Shown piece after piece: positions 37,864 to 46,707 of a stretch of DNA of 46,850 nt. Origin of the DNA: an uncultured bacterium. Lineage in GTDB: Bacteria; Patescibacteriota; Minisyncoccia; Moranbacterales; UBA2206. Where the stretch lies: assembly GCA_903937035.1 (NCBI GenBank), contig CAIZXS010000026.1, positions 1-46,850 on the forward strand. Direction: 5' to 3'. The stretch's first letter is position 1, and the number at the start of each line of letters is the position of its first letter. The notes beneath the pieces are model-generated. The model had not been told where the DNA came from. It worked only from the letters and a program-made list of their open reading frames with translations, and searched no databases. Both the position numbers and the translations under genes were made by a program.

Positions 37864-40524
37864 ATGATGCAACAAAACAAAAAACCTCAAAATAGAATTA
37901 TCCAGCAAATGTTCGATGTCCGGCCGGTCGATAGGGCGGGCAATTTGGATTTGGATAAGATTAATCAGATAGCGCGTGTTTCAAGGATTGGTTTTTCAGA
38001 GAGAATGAAGAGTACGGAGCAAAGAGTGGCACCTACTCCAGCCTTTCACGATATCTACGCCTCGACTCCGCAAGAAGATGAAATTCGAAGATTTCGAAAA
38101 TTTATCGAGGAGGAAAGAGATGATTACGCATTTTCAGAAGAGACTGTCACTGCGAGTGGTTTACGGAATATCCACATTACTCATGCAACCAAGGTTGAGC
38201 GCCTCATGCCTAACAGTTGGAAGGATCAGCCATCGCTTCTAAGATATTCTTCGATTGAAAAAGCGAATCAAGTTCGGCTAGCACCCGCTCGAAGCAAGGC
38301 TCGAAAGCCTTTGTTTATACGAAAGAAAGTTGCAAAAATATTTCACAAGGGAGTGCGGATGATTGCTGGTTTTATGGCAATTGCAATTACCATATTTCAT
38401 AATATTTTTGCTGGGGCAGAAATTCTAATTGCCACCAATACCAAATCATTTTTTACCTCTGTTCGGGACTTTTTCGAAATTTTGAACAACAGCAGAAGGA
38501 GATACTATGGCTACATCGATGAATCAATCAGGAAAAGAAACACATTTTCTTTTTTTGCAACCGCTACCTGTGTCTTTGTTTTGGTCTTTGGTGTAGGTTT
38601 TTTCTATCGCAGTCTAAAAATAAAAAGCTTGGCAGTTGAAAATGGAAAAATAGCTTATGCTAGTCTTAATGAAGCAAAAGAGGGAATTAAAAATCGTGAT
38701 TTTGATGATGCGACCTTTAAATTTAATGACGCTTATGAACGTTTTGATATGATTCAAAAAGACATTGATAGTTTGGGGAGTGTCATCGTTGAATCCTCAA
38801 GATTTGTTCCCTATCTATCGAAACTTTCTTCTGGTTCGAATCTGTCTGAAGCGGGAAAGAATATCTCGCGTATCGGAGTGCTAGCAACAGAAATTATGAA
38901 AAATTTAAATAATGTCAAAAATCCGCTTAATAGCGAGGATTCGATATCGTATTTAAAACTTTTTCAAGAATCGGATAAAAATTTGACTGAAATCGCCCTT
39001 CGTATCAATGATTTAGCGGGTAATCTGGACAAGATTAATATTGAAGATATCCCTGAAGCACAGCGAAGTCGTTTTGTGGATTTGAAGAAAAAAATGCCTG
39101 AAATCAATAAATTCGTAACAAGCTTTTCTGAGGAGGAAAAAATATTAGCTGACGTCTTGGGTGGTAATGGTCCTCGAAAATATCTTTTTCTGTTTCAAAA
39201 TAACCAAGAAATGCGAGCGACCGGTGGATTTATTGGAACATACGCGGTGCTAGATATCTTTGATGGAAATGTTAAGAGTTTTTTTGTTGATGGCATATTT
39301 AATCCCGATGGACAGTTGCGGGAAAAAGTGATTCCACCTGCGCCAATCCAAAAGATTAGTGCTGCTTGGAGCCTGCATGATAGCAATTGGTTTCCTGATT
39401 TTCCAATGTCTGCTGAAAAGGCCTCGTGGTTTTATGAGAAAACTGGCGGTCCAACTGTGGATGGGGTAATTACCATGACGCCAACGGTGATGCAAAAACT
39501 CTTGGAAATTACCGGACCAATCGAGATGTCTGATTATGGAGTCACTATCGACAAAGATAACTTTCTTGAAAGCATTCAATATGAAGTAGAGGTGGATTAT
39601 GATAAGGAATTAAATCAGCCTAAGAAGATCTTAGCTGATTTGGCTCCAAAGATATTGGATCGCATATTTAACGCGAAAAACTTCGCAGATATTACGAAAA
39701 CGATGGACGTTCTTCTTACTAGTCTCAATGAGAAGCATATCCTAATTTATTCCAAGAATTACGATGTTGAAAAAATGCTTTCAGCTAATGGTTGGTCCGG
39801 TGAGGTTTTGGACACGGATAAAGATTATTTATCTGTGATCAATACTAATATTAATGGGTATAAAACGGATGGAGTGATTGATGAAACCATTTCTCACAAA
39901 GCAGAGATTCAAAACGACGGCTCGATTATCGATACCGTAACAATAACTCGTGAGCATAAAGGTGGTGACACTCCTCATGACTGGTGGAATCGTGTAAATG
40001 CGGATTATATGCGAGTCTATGTCCCGAAGGGTTCTAAGTTCATCAGAGCATCCGGAGAGACAAATGAATTTAATTCTCCTCCGATTGATTACCGCGCATT
40101 AGGTTTCAAAAAAGACGCTCAGGTGGGAATGGAAGAAGATTCTATGATAATCGATGCTGCTAGTGGCACGAGGATATATGAAGATTCTGGCAAAACCGTT
40201 TTTGCGAACTGGGTCTATGTTAGTCCGCAAGAGTCCGTAACGATGAGCTATTCCTACTTGTTGCCATTTAAGCTGGACACCAATTTAACCGTGAATCCTG
40301 CTGATACTTATTCACTTCTAGCTCAGAAGCAATCAGGTAGTGTGGGCAGTAAGTTTTCAACGAAAATCACATTTCCTAATTTTTATAAGATGATTTGGAA
40401 ATATCCTAGCGAAGAAATCTCTAATTTTTCGACTGACAATGAAAAGATTAGTGGCATTGAGATGGAAAGTGATTTGAAGACAGATAAGTTTATTGGAGTG
40501 GCATTTGAAAAAAATAATCAGTAA
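37864..40524 (+). CDS. DUF4012 membrane protein
   Basis: 886 residues. Basic N-terminal cytosolic part (1-160), hydrophobic segments at about 167-190 and 224-246, then a large outer region with a helical part (250-430) and the DUF4012 domain, recognisable by FLFQNNQEMRATGGFIGTYA, FFVDGIFNPDGQL and WSLHDSNWFPDFPMSAEKA. The last 200 residues are beta-rich. DUF4012 proteins are frequent in Patescibacteria and Actinobacteria near surface-glycan genes; the motif resembles LytR/Cps-type ligase regions, so attachment of glycan to the envelope is a guess. Starts four bases after the stop of the GT4 gene's last codon region, so coupled translation is likely. Confidence 0.82.
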   Translation: MMQQNKKPQNRIIQQMFDVRPVDRAGNLDLDKINQIARVSRIGFSERMKSTEQRVAPTPAFHDIYASTPQEDEIRRFRKFIEEERDDYAFSEETVTASGLRNIHITHATKVERLMPNSWKDQPSLLRYSSIEKANQVRLAPARSKARKPLFIRKKVAKIFHKGVRMIAGFMAIAITIFHNIFAGAEILIATNTKSFFTSVRDFFEILNNSRRRYYGYIDESIRKRNTFSFFATATCVFVLVFGVGFFYRSLKIKSLAVENGKIAYASLNEAKEGIKNRDFDDATFKFNDAYERFDMIQKDIDSLGSVIVESSRFVPYLSKLSSGSNLSEAGKNISRIGVLATEIMKNLNNVKNPLNSEDSISYLKLFQESDKNLTEIALRINDLAGNLDKINIEDIPEAQRSRFVDLKKKMPEINKFVTSFSEEEKILADVLGGNGPRKYLFLFQNNQEMRATGGFIGTYAVLDIFDGNVKSFFVDGIFNPDGQLREKVIPPAPIQKISAAWSLHDSNWFPDFPMSAEKASWFYEKTGGPTVDGVITMTPTVMQKLLEITGPIEMSDYGVTIDKDNFLESIQYEVEVDYDKELNQPKKILADLAPKILDRIFNAKNFADITKTMDVLLTSLNEKHILIYSKNYDVEKMLSANGWSGEVLDTDKDYLSVINTNINGYKTDGVIDETISHKAEIQNDGSIIDTVTITREHKGGDTPHDWWNRVNADYMRVYVPKGSKFIRASGETNEFNSPPIDYRALGFKKDAQVGMEEDSMIIDAASGTRIYEDSGKTVFANWVYVSPQESVTMSYSYLLPFKLDTNLTVNPADTYSLLAQKQSGSVGSKFSTKITFPNFYKMIWKYPSEEISNFSTDNEKISGIEMESDLKTDKFIGVAFEKNNQ

Positions 40525-40538
40525 GTTTCCTTAATTTT

Positions 40539-42185
40539 GTGATAAAAAAAATTCTTCGTAGCAGATTGCTATTGAACTCTGAGCCGTCGCATTCGGTTAT
40601 TTCTGCCGCATTCATAATCACCATAGCAGGACTTGCTAGTCGGATTCTCGGTCTTGTTCGGGATCGTTTTTTAGCCTCAACCTTTGGAGCGGGGGACACA
40701 CTAGATATCTACTATGCAGCTTTTCGTATTCCCGATTTAATTTACAATTTTTTGATTCTTGGCGCACTAAGCGCAGCGTTCATTCCTGTCTTTACGGGGC
40801 TTATCAGTAAAAAAAAAGACAAAGAAGCCTGGGACGCGGCAAACGGAGTGATGAATTTGGCAATTGCTCTTGTGATTGCGTTGTCGCTCATATTTTGTCT
40901 TTTTGCTCCATATTTGATGAAAATAATTACCCCGGGTTTTCCAGTGGAGAAAATGGATCAAGTCGTTCTGTTTACCCGAATAATGTTTCTTAGTCCTGTT
41001 TTTCTAGGCATTAGTGGGATTTTTGGAGGGGTACTCACTTCTTTTAAGCGATTTATGATTTATTCGCTCGCACCCGTTCTCTATAATCTAGGTATTATCT
41101 TTGGGGTTGTTTTTTTTGTCAAATTATGGGGACCAATCGGGTTGGCGTGGGGAGTTGTTTTGGGAGCGTTCTTGCATATGTTGATTCAATATCCTGCCGC
41201 CAGAAACTTGGGTTTTCGTCATAGATTTGCTTTTAGGGAATATTTTATCAACAAAGATATTCGCCATATCTTCAAACTCATGATTCCTCGAATGATGGGC
41301 ATTGCTGTTTCTCAGGCTAATTTATTTATAATCACAATTTTTGCTTCAACCCTTATCGCTGGCAGTTTATCAATTTTCAACTTTGCCCAAAATTTGCAAA
41401 GCGTGCCACTGGGAATTTTTGGCGTTTCATTTTCTATTGCCGCCTTTCCGACACTTTCCGCTCTCTGGGCTACAAATGATAAGAAGAAATTTGCCAAAAC
41501 GTTTGCGGAAACATTTTGCCAGATCATGTTTTTTGTCATCCCGCTCAGCATTTTTATATTACTCCTTCGTGCCCAGATTGTTCGCGTGACATTGGGCGCG
41601 GGAAAGTTTGATTGGGAAGACACAATTCTCACCTATGAATGTTTAAAATACTTCACCCTTAGTCTTTTTGCGCAAAGCGTTGTCCCGCTTCTCACTCGCT
41701 CATTCTATGCCATCCACAACACCCGAACGCCTTTCTATATCGCAATATTTAGCGAAATAATCAATATCATAGCAGTGCTACTTTTGATTGGTAAATATGA
41801 AATACAAGGCCTCGCGATGGCCTTTTCACTTACCAGTCTCATTCAGATGTTTTTGCTATTTATTGCTCTGCGTTCCAAATTCGATGATTTGGGGGATAAA
41901 AAAATCGTAAAATCAATCGGACAAATTGCGTTCTCTGCCATTTTTTCCGGTATTGGAGTGCAGATATCCAAATATATCGTAGCAAGCTTTGTTGACATGG
42001 ATACTTTCCTGGGCGTTTTCGCACAATTGGCAATTTCAGGAGCCATAGGTATATTCATCTTCCTCGCTCTTTGTCACTTTTTGCGCCTAGAAGAATACTT
42101 GGAATTTAAAAAATCCTTGACGAAGAAAATCTTCAAGGATAAAAAGGCTATTACTGAAAATACGGGAGAGGTGAGTGGGGTGTAG
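40539..42185 (+). CDS. murJ: Lipid II / polyprenyl-glycan flippase MurJ
   Basis: 548 residues, GTG start at 40539, about 14 membrane helices. N-terminal AAFIITIAGLASRILGLVRD, FGAGDTLDIYYAAFRIPD and ALSAAFIPVF are MurJ/MviN signatures; Arg residues lining the central cavity are kept. It moves lipid-linked wall precursors across the membrane. Being the last gene of an exopolysaccharide operon, it may flip the lipid-linked repeat unit instead of, or as well as, lipid II; no Wzx or Wzy is seen in the window. Confidence 0.93.
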   Translation: MIKKILRSRLLLNSEPSHSVISAAFIITIAGLASRILGLVRDRFLASTFGAGDTLDIYYAAFRIPDLIYNFLILGALSAAFIPVFTGLISKKKDKEAWDAANGVMNLAIALVIALSLIFCLFAPYLMKIITPGFPVEKMDQVVLFTRIMFLSPVFLGISGIFGGVLTSFKRFMIYSLAPVLYNLGIIFGVVFFVKLWGPIGLAWGVVLGAFLHMLIQYPAARNLGFRHRFAFREYFINKDIRHIFKLMIPRMMGIAVSQANLFIITIFASTLIAGSLSIFNFAQNLQSVPLGIFGVSFSIAAFPTLSALWATNDKKKFAKTFAETFCQIMFFVIPLSIFILLLRAQIVRVTLGAGKFDWEDTILTYECLKYFTLSLFAQSVVPLLTRSFYAIHNTRTPFYIAIFSEIINIIAVLLLIGKYEIQGLAMAFSLTSLIQMFLLFIALRSKFDDLGDKKIVKSIGQIAFSAIFSGIGVQISKYIVASFVDMDTFLGVFAQLAISGAIGIFIFLALCHFLRLEEYLEFKKSLTKKIFKDKKAITENTGEVSGV

Positions 42186-42193
42186 TTTTATAT

Positions 42194-42366
42194 TGTCATC
42201 CTGAGCGAAGTCCTGTATTCAGGACAAAGTCGACCGCGTGCCGCCTTAGCTTTAGCGGTGGAGCAAGGGTCTACTCGCCAATGCCTCAAGTTTTGTAAAT
42301 ATAAGCTAGGCTTCGAATAACACAAAGCAGATTCTTCGATTCCGCTGCGCTACGCTCAGAATGACA
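42194..42366. repeat. MITE-like repeat, copy 2 (inverted relative to copy 1)
   Basis: Starts TGTCATCCTGAGCG and ends CGCTCAGAATGACA, 173 bases, the same length as the copy at 26250-26422. The inner block GACCGCGTGCCGCCTTAGCT (42231-42250) and onward is the reverse complement of that copy's inner block; the remaining middle is unrelated. It lies between murJ and a convergent small gene. Confidence 0.8.
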
Positions 42367-42370
42367 AAAT

Positions 42371-42691
42371 CTATATTTTCTTTACTTTATTTATATTCCT
42401 CGACCCCAAAACCGCTAAACCAAGAATAACAACTTTTAACGTGTAGTGACCACTTGGATCGATGAAATCTCTTGTCATCGGCGTGATTGGACCAACAATA
42501 AGATGTGTTACGATGCCAATGGGCAAAGTCAAAAAAACCCAATTCTTTTTGGGAACTTCTAGTTTGAAGATTTTGCGGCATAGCCAGGACAGAAGCGGGG
42601 AAAGTAATGCTAGCCCTAAAAATGCTACCGTGAAATCAAATATGGCATATTCTCCGATTCTAAATTGGCGTAAGAAAGTGACTGTTAGCAT
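42371..42691 (-). CDS. Small membrane protein of unknown function
   Basis: 106 residues, three or four hydrophobic stretches (about 18-38, 51-66, 87-100). Contains VTHLIVGPITPMTRDFIDPSGHY, a conserved-looking polar loop between helices. No family assigned. Its minus-strand position starts the run of small genes at the end of the window. Confidence 0.6.
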   Translation of the reverse strand: MLTVTFLRQFRIGEYAIFDFTVAFLGLALLSPLLSWLCRKIFKLEVPKKNWVFLTLPIGIVTHLIVGPITPMTRDFIDPSGHYTLKVVILGLAVLGSRNINKVKKI

Positions 42692-42715
42692 GGATTAAGT
42701 ATAGCACAGATATCA

Positions 42716-43075
42716 TTAGTTTTTTAAGAATTTTCCAATTTTTGGCTTTGTATATTTTTCGCCCTTAACCATCTTATACTGGCCATACTCCTTGCTCATA
42801 TTTGAAGCATGTACTTCTTTGAAAATATTTTCGATTTTTTCTTGCAGTCCGTGCTCTAGGATTGTCCCATAAACAGCATATAAAATATCGCAGAGCTCCT
42901 TGGCGATATTTTCTAAATCATTATTTTTGACACCCTCAAAATATTCTTTTACTTCTTCCGCCATCAGCTTATGTCTCAAGTCTGATCGATCGCGAGGGAT
43001 TAGAGATGGCCTCTTTAATATCGGAACATTGAATTTCCTGTGAAATTCTTTTACAAGAATCAGCTGTTTTTTCAT
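42716..43075 (-). CDS. MazG/PRA-PH-like nucleotide pyrophosphohydrolase
   Basis: 119 residues from ATG 43075 (a start at 43105 would overlap the upstream gene by 17 bases). All-alpha NTP pyrophosphohydrolase fold: LMAEEVKEYFEG (the EExxE metal site) and NIAKELCDILYAVYG (the E-x-x-D site) are present, followed by FKEVHASNMSK. Hydrolyses NTPs or (d)NTP analogues to NMP and PPi; related small proteins are house-cleaning enzymes or are carried by mobile elements. Co-transcribed with the DUF5680 gene. Confidence 0.78.
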   Translation of the reverse strand: MKKQLILVKEFHRKFNVPILKRPSLIPRDRSDLRHKLMAEEVKEYFEGVKNNDLENIAKELCDILYAVYGTILEHGLQEKIENIFKEVHASNMSKEYGQYKMVKGEKYTKPKIGKFLKN

Positions 43076-43088
43076 ATATTTTCTTTTG

Positions 43089-43562
43089 CTATTTTCTGAT
43101 GTCAACTAAGCCACCAATATACTTTGCTTTGTAAGTTTCATTTCCGTCCTTGGACTTGATAATTTCTTCGCCAAAAAAATTGTCAATTTCTCCTTCGAAA
43201 ACATTGGTATATTCGACGCCGTCTAGGTCGTATCTTTTTGGACCACGAAACGGTTTGTCTTCGGGGATGAGTGTTAGCGCACCTTGTAAAGCTTTGTAAA
43301 CAGATTGGGCATCAGTAACGCCTTCAACTACCCAGCCATAATAAACCATCATATAAACTGGTATGTTTTGGAAAAATACAACTTCGCGTCCACCATACGG
43401 TTCTCCACCAAAATAGTTATCGTGATATTTCCAATCGCCATCTTCAAAAATCAATGTCGTAGACTTGTCAGCCTCGACGGTTTTTTTGGCAGCCTCACCA
43501 GCCGCATAAGTCGATTTCTTGGCTTTGACTAAAAATTTGCAAAGCTCATTCAGGTCAATCAT
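43089..43562 (-). CDS. DUF5680-type protein
   Basis: 157 residues, soluble. The pattern KSTYAAGEAA, FEDGDWKYHDNYFGGEPYGG, REVVFFQNIPVYMMVYYGWV and GPKRYDLDGVEYTNVFEGEI matches the small DUF5680 family (name from memory, no search run). Function unknown. It overlaps or abuts the MazG-like gene, forming a two-gene unit. Similar proteins occur widely in small cassettes and mobile regions. Confidence 0.65.
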   Translation of the reverse strand: MIDLNELCKFLVKAKKSTYAAGEAAKKTVEADKSTTLIFEDGDWKYHDNYFGGEPYGGREVVFFQNIPVYMMVYYGWVVEGVTDAQSVYKALQGALTLIPEDKPFRGPKRYDLDGVEYTNVFEGEIDNFFGEEIIKSKDGNETYKAKYIGGLVDIRK

Positions 43563-43601
43563 GTTATTGTATTGCCATATTAGAAATAAATTTTATTTCG
43601 C

Positions 43602-43635
43602 CACAACATGTGTGAAACGGATGCTCAATGTTATG
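43602..43635 (-). other. attC-like short palindrome, site D
   Basis: On the minus strand CATAACAT and ATGTTGTG form an 8-bp stem (one T.G) around an 18-base loop. It lies 21 bases after the VOC stop and 40 before the DUF5680 start. Short for an attC site. Confidence 0.3.
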
Positions 43636-43655
43636 CAATGTAAGATTTTGCGTCG

Positions 43656-44039
43656 TTACATTTCGCAAATCTCTAGTGGCAAATCATCAGGGTCTTTAAA
43701 GAAAGTCATTTTCTTTCCCGTTCTGTCATCAGTACGAACTGGCTCAGTTTTTATTCCAAGTTCATTTAATTTATTAATAGTTTCATCAAAATTCTCAACG
43801 TCAAATGCTAGATGCCTCAATCCACAAGCTTCAGGATAAGACAGACGTTTTGGCGGAGAAGGGAAAGAAAATAATTCAATCATTGTGTTGCTAGCGTCTA
43901 AATAAAGGATTGAAGATTGTCTTTCTGGGCGATCAATTTGGTGAATAACTTTAAAACCAAGTTTATTGACATAGAAGTCCTTGGAAATCTCAACGTCCGA
44001 AATGATGATGGCGATGTGATTGACTTTTTTTAAAATCAT
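43656..44039 (-). CDS. VOC (glyoxalase-like) metalloenzyme
   Basis: 127 residues from ATG 44039 (ATG 44054 is also in frame). Two beta-alpha-beta-beta-beta modules of the vicinal-oxygen-chelate fold. Candidate metal ligands: His in VNHIAIII, Glu in NTMIELFSF, His in GLRHLAFDV and Glu in LPLEICEM. This four-ligand set fits the YaeR/lactoylglutathione-lyase-like branch; the substrate is unknown. VOC proteins are common cargo of gene cassettes. Confidence 0.82.
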   Translation of the reverse strand: MILKKVNHIAIIISDVEISKDFYVNKLGFKVIHQIDRPERQSSILYLDASNTMIELFSFPSPPKRLSYPEACGLRHLAFDVENFDETINKLNELGIKTEPVRTDDRTGKKMTFFKDPDDLPLEICEM

Positions 44040-44061
44040 ATTTTTGTTGATCAATTGATTA

Positions 44062-44131
44062 TCAAAATTTTTCTTACCTTGGATTATAAATGTGAAAAAT
44101 TCCTGAACCAGATATGCCGTGCTATCGGATG
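44062..44131 (-). other. attC-like palindrome, site A (degenerate)
   Basis: The right half (44107-44131) shares ATATGCC..TG.TAT with sites B and C, and an AATTTTTC/GAAAAATT hairpin (44066-44101) lies inside. The far half is not clearly paired. Located between two small minus-strand genes. Confidence 0.35.
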
Positions 44132-44144
44132 TTTATTTTTGATT

Positions 44145-44570
44145 TTATTTGCGACATTCACAAAATGCTTTTGAATCATTTTCCATTATAAAATAATCAC
44201 CAAAATTACCGCTGATAACGCCAAATGACTTATCACATTCTTTAGATCCATATTTACAATCATGATATTGCTTCATCGTAATATTTTTTGGAACAAGAAG
44301 GTGCTTGAATTTTAAATCGGTCTTATATTTTTTTTGAAGATAATCAGAATCTAACGGAAATATTTTATCATACTCATAGGGAATATCATTACTGGTTGCC
44401 CATTTACCAGTTTCTTCATCAGGATAAACTCTAAAATTATCGTACTTACAGTGACAAAAAGTATACTGATCAATAGGAGGAACAAAATGTATAATTATGA
44501 TCCATAACAGTATAAGTAAAAATATTATGACTGAAAATATAATCAGTACTATTTTTAGTGGTTTTTTCAT
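44145..44570 (-). CDS. Membrane-anchored or secreted hypothetical protein with paired cysteines
   Basis: 141 residues. A single N-terminal helix (about 6-29, very Ile/Leu-rich) serves as anchor or signal. The outer part has six Cys in CHC, C, C and CEC spacing, suggesting disulfides or metal binding. AT-rich codon use. Flanked on both sides by attC-like palindromes, 27 bases from one and 14 from the other, as expected for a single-gene cassette. No family recognised. Confidence 0.62.
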   Translation of the reverse strand: MKKPLKIVLIIFSVIIFLLILLWIIIIHFVPPIDQYTFCHCKYDNFRVYPDEETGKWATSNDIPYEYDKIFPLDSDYLQKKYKTDLKFKHLLVPKNITMKQYHDCKYGSKECDKSFGVISGNFGDYFIMENDSKAFCECRK

Positions 44571-44597
44571 ATGATTAATAAAATCAAAAATAAATTT

Positions 44598-44731
44598 CCG
44601 ATAACGTTTACGAGTATCCGAAGTTTTTCTGTAGCGAAGCGAAAGAAAAATTTGGGAGAGAAAATTTTACTTTCCTTAATTTATTATAAAGTGCAAAATT
44701 CTCGAACCGGATATGCCTTGTTATGTGATGT
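44598..44731 (-). other. attC-like site B, the best paired
   Basis: ATAAC (44601-44605) pairs with GTTAT (44720-44724) and TATCCG (44615-44620) with CGGATA (44708-44713), with unpaired bases between: the R''-L''...L'-R' layout of integron attC sites. Two inner hairpins (TTTTTCT/AGAAAAA at 44624-44650; GAGAAAATTTT/AAAATTCTC at 44657-44703) fill the middle. About 130 bases, within the attC range. Confidence 0.45.
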
Positions 44732-44791
44732 AAAATTCTTTTTTTTCTTTTTTAAATTTGCTTTTATTCTAAATTATAAATAAGTTTTTTT

Positions 44792-44842
44792 GTTTTTGAT
44801 TTTGGGCAGAGGGGTCAGGGGTGAATGCCCAAAATCAAAAAC
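44792..44842. repeat. Perfect 17-bp inverted repeat
   Basis: GTTTTTGATTTTGGGCA (44792-44808) and TGCCCAAAATCAAAAAC (44826-44842) around a 17-base G-rich loop. It lies six bases after the stop of the next minus-strand gene. No T run follows on that strand, so its use as a terminator is uncertain. Confidence 0.7.
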
Positions 44843-44847
44843 TCCCT

Positions 44848-45441
44848 CTATATCTTTTTTGCTAAAAGATCATTAAGTAGCTTTATAATGCCCTCGCCTT
44901 TTGTTTGATAATTGAATTTAATTTCTTCGCTACATTGTCGCGAGTCGCGCAAAACTAAATTAGTTTCATCAAAATCACGGTGCAAAGCCCAAAAATCAAG
45001 CAATGTCACATCTTCATCATTCATGGCTCGCTCCTCGGATCCTCCTTTTTTGTTATAATAAGACCCGCCTGTTTTATAAAAAGCCACTTCCTCTAAACCA
45101 TCTGTACAAAAGAATAAAGCACCATTGGAGCGCAAACAATAATTATTACAGTCTTTTTCTGTAATGATTAAATCATTCTTCTGTTCTTCACTCCAATAGA
45201 TTCGTTGTTCCAAAACCCAGTAGTCCTCCACAATGTGAATCGCAGTCTTTTCTTGATAAGTTTCTACCCGCCTTTGAAGATTTAAAAAACCACAGGATAC
45301 CGTTCGTTCCTTAGTTTCTAAAATAGTTACATCATGCTCAAAGCGTGGCGCTTTCGTTTCTTTTGCGACACGCTTAGCCAACGCATTGATTTTATTCCAG
45401 TCAATATTTGACGTATCGTAAATATTTCTATCAAATTCCAT
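44848..45441 (-). CDS. Hypothetical protein, 197 residues
   Basis: Soluble and acidic, without signal or membrane segments. Contains several Cys (SCGFL, DCNNYCLRS, FFCTDG, RQCSEE) but no repeated spacing of a known metal site. The stretch ERTVSCGFLNLQRRVETYQE and the IVEDYWVLEQRIYWSEEQ pair look like beta strands. No family recognised. It sits between an inverted repeat and the next small genes of the putative cassette run. Confidence 0.6.
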   Translation of the reverse strand: MEFDRNIYDTSNIDWNKINALAKRVAKETKAPRFEHDVTILETKERTVSCGFLNLQRRVETYQEKTAIHIVEDYWVLEQRIYWSEEQKNDLIITEKDCNNYCLRSNGALFFCTDGLEEVAFYKTGGSYYNKKGGSEERAMNDEDVTLLDFWALHRDFDETNLVLRDSRQCSEEIKFNYQTKGEGIIKLLNDLLAKKI

Positions 45442-45519
45442 TGGTGTAAATTAAAAATTACCAACCGTACTCATTTCTCAAAAATGAGACTACTGATTTA
45501 TGGTTCGGTGCGGTTATCG

Positions 45520-45729
45520 TTAGTCTTGTCTGGGGACATCTTTCCAATCTCTATTAGCACGAACATCAGCCAGTGTGCCGTCTGGATTATAAACCGCAGA
45601 TGCCTTGCCATCTTTGTTTTTCTGAGTATGATAATATCCGCCCTCAGGAACCTTGGGATTGTCCGTTGGATTAACCGTGTGAACGGTTCCATCTGAATCC
45701 GTCCATTGCTCACCATCTTTATTGCCCAT
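45520..45729 (-). CDS. Small Asp/Gly/Asn-rich hypothetical protein
   Basis: 69 residues from ATG 45729, chosen because GGAGGTGAT, a perfect SD, lies just upstream. Composition (SDGTVHTVN, NPDGTLADVRANRDW) resembles short WG/YD-type beta hairpin repeats. An overlapping frame at 45498-45716 is rejected. Short intergenic gaps to its neighbours. Function unknown. Confidence 0.62.
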   Translation of the reverse strand: MGNKDGEQWTDSDGTVHTVNPTDNPKVPEGGYYHTQKNKDGKASAVYNPDGTLADVRANRDWKDVPRQD

Positions 45730-45749
45730 AAATATCACCTCCATTCTAG

Positions 45750-46247
45750 TTATTTCAATTGAGACATCTCTGACTTCAAATAAGAAATATTTTTATTTTT
45801 AATAAAATTTTTCTTGTTATCTATCACTTTTACAATAGTATTAATTATTTTTTCTGCAAAAAGCTTATCTGCTGTTTTTAAAATAGCAACCCAATTTCCG
45901 TTCAACGCCCCTCCAGGCTCACACATATATACTGTATAAGAATTATTTTTATAGTAACGATGGCGAATAGTAAATGCAGAAGAGAGAACAAAAAATATCA
46001 AAGCAATTAAAAATCCATTATGATATCCAATGGCATATCCTGCATAAGTAAGTATTATCAACGCTATTATGCCGTATCCAAAAAAAGCTACAATTACTAC
46101 CTCACTCAAACTTTTGGCTTCTACTGGAAATCTGATAACACCATAACCATCATCAAACAAAAACTGATTATTTTCACATACAACTCTTTTGTTCGTTACG
46201 ATTATACCACCTTCCTCAAATATTTTTTTTTCTTCATCATCGGACAT
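45750..46247 (-). CDS. Two-helix membrane protein, possibly DUF6232-like
   Basis: 165 residues. Short N-terminal cytosolic beta domain (GGIIVTNKRVVCENNQF), two adjacent helices (about 50-70 and 76-94), then a cytosolic domain with VAILKTADKLFAEKIINTI. This order fits the small bacterial DUF6232 group as I remember it, but no search was possible. AT-rich like its neighbours. Lies 20 bases upstream of the SD-bearing small gene. Confidence 0.58.
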   Translation of the reverse strand: MSDDEEKKIFEEGGIIVTNKRVVCENNQFLFDDGYGVIRFPVEAKSLSEVVIVAFFGYGIIALIILTYAGYAIGYHNGFLIALIFFVLSSAFTIRHRYYKNNSYTVYMCEPGGALNGNWVAILKTADKLFAEKIINTIVKVIDNKKNFIKNKNISYLKSEMSQLK

Positions 46248-46288
46248 ATTTTTTAAATTAGTTACTTATAAACACTCAAATAAGACAC

Positions 46289-46495
46289 TTACCTTGCATA
46301 TGTATTTTCTGCGCTCATATCCCTGCTAACATTATTAAGTCTATTATTATCTCTTGCGCTTCTAATGGCATCGGCCGCCTCTCTGCCGTCTGAACCTGAA
46401 ATCTTGGCCCATTTGATTAACGTGTAATAATCGCTTTGACTCAATGATGAGCCATACTTCGCACTGTCGATTGCCCTTCTTAACTCGCTGTCCAT
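46289..46495 (-). CDS. Small hypothetical protein, 68 residues
   Basis: Helical, soluble, Ser/Asp/Ala/Arg-rich (LRRAIDSAKYGSSLSQSDY, AADAIRSARDNN). No known motif. First gene of the minus-strand run, 42 bases before the membrane-protein gene. Composition is protein-like but the size makes it uncertain. Confidence 0.5.
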   Translation of the reverse strand: MDSELRRAIDSAKYGSSLSQSDYYTLIKWAKISGSDGREAADAIRSARDNNRLNNVSRDMSAENTYAR

Positions 46496-46707
46496 ATTTT
46501 TATTGTTTAAAAATTAAAACTAATTACTACTATTACTTTACTACTATGCCACTTTTAGTCAATGATCATTTTTTCTAAATCGTTTTTTACTGCCCCTTTG
46601 TGGGCAGAAAAAACACCTTATACCCCTATATAAATAGATAAAAAAAACTTATTTTTCCTTATTATAAAAAGCGAATTTTAAAAAAGAAAAAAGAAAGAAT
46701 TTTATTT
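46496..46707. other. AT-rich gap, no gene seen
   Basis: Very AT-rich, with A/T homopolymers and no plausible reading frame. It presumably carries the promoter of the small minus-strand genes, but I cannot single out boxes. Confidence 0.4.

Noticed and set aside
45498-45716. 72-codon minus frame overlapping the gene at 45520
   Set aside because: The overlapping frame from 45729 has a perfect SD and better composition; this one is its shadow.
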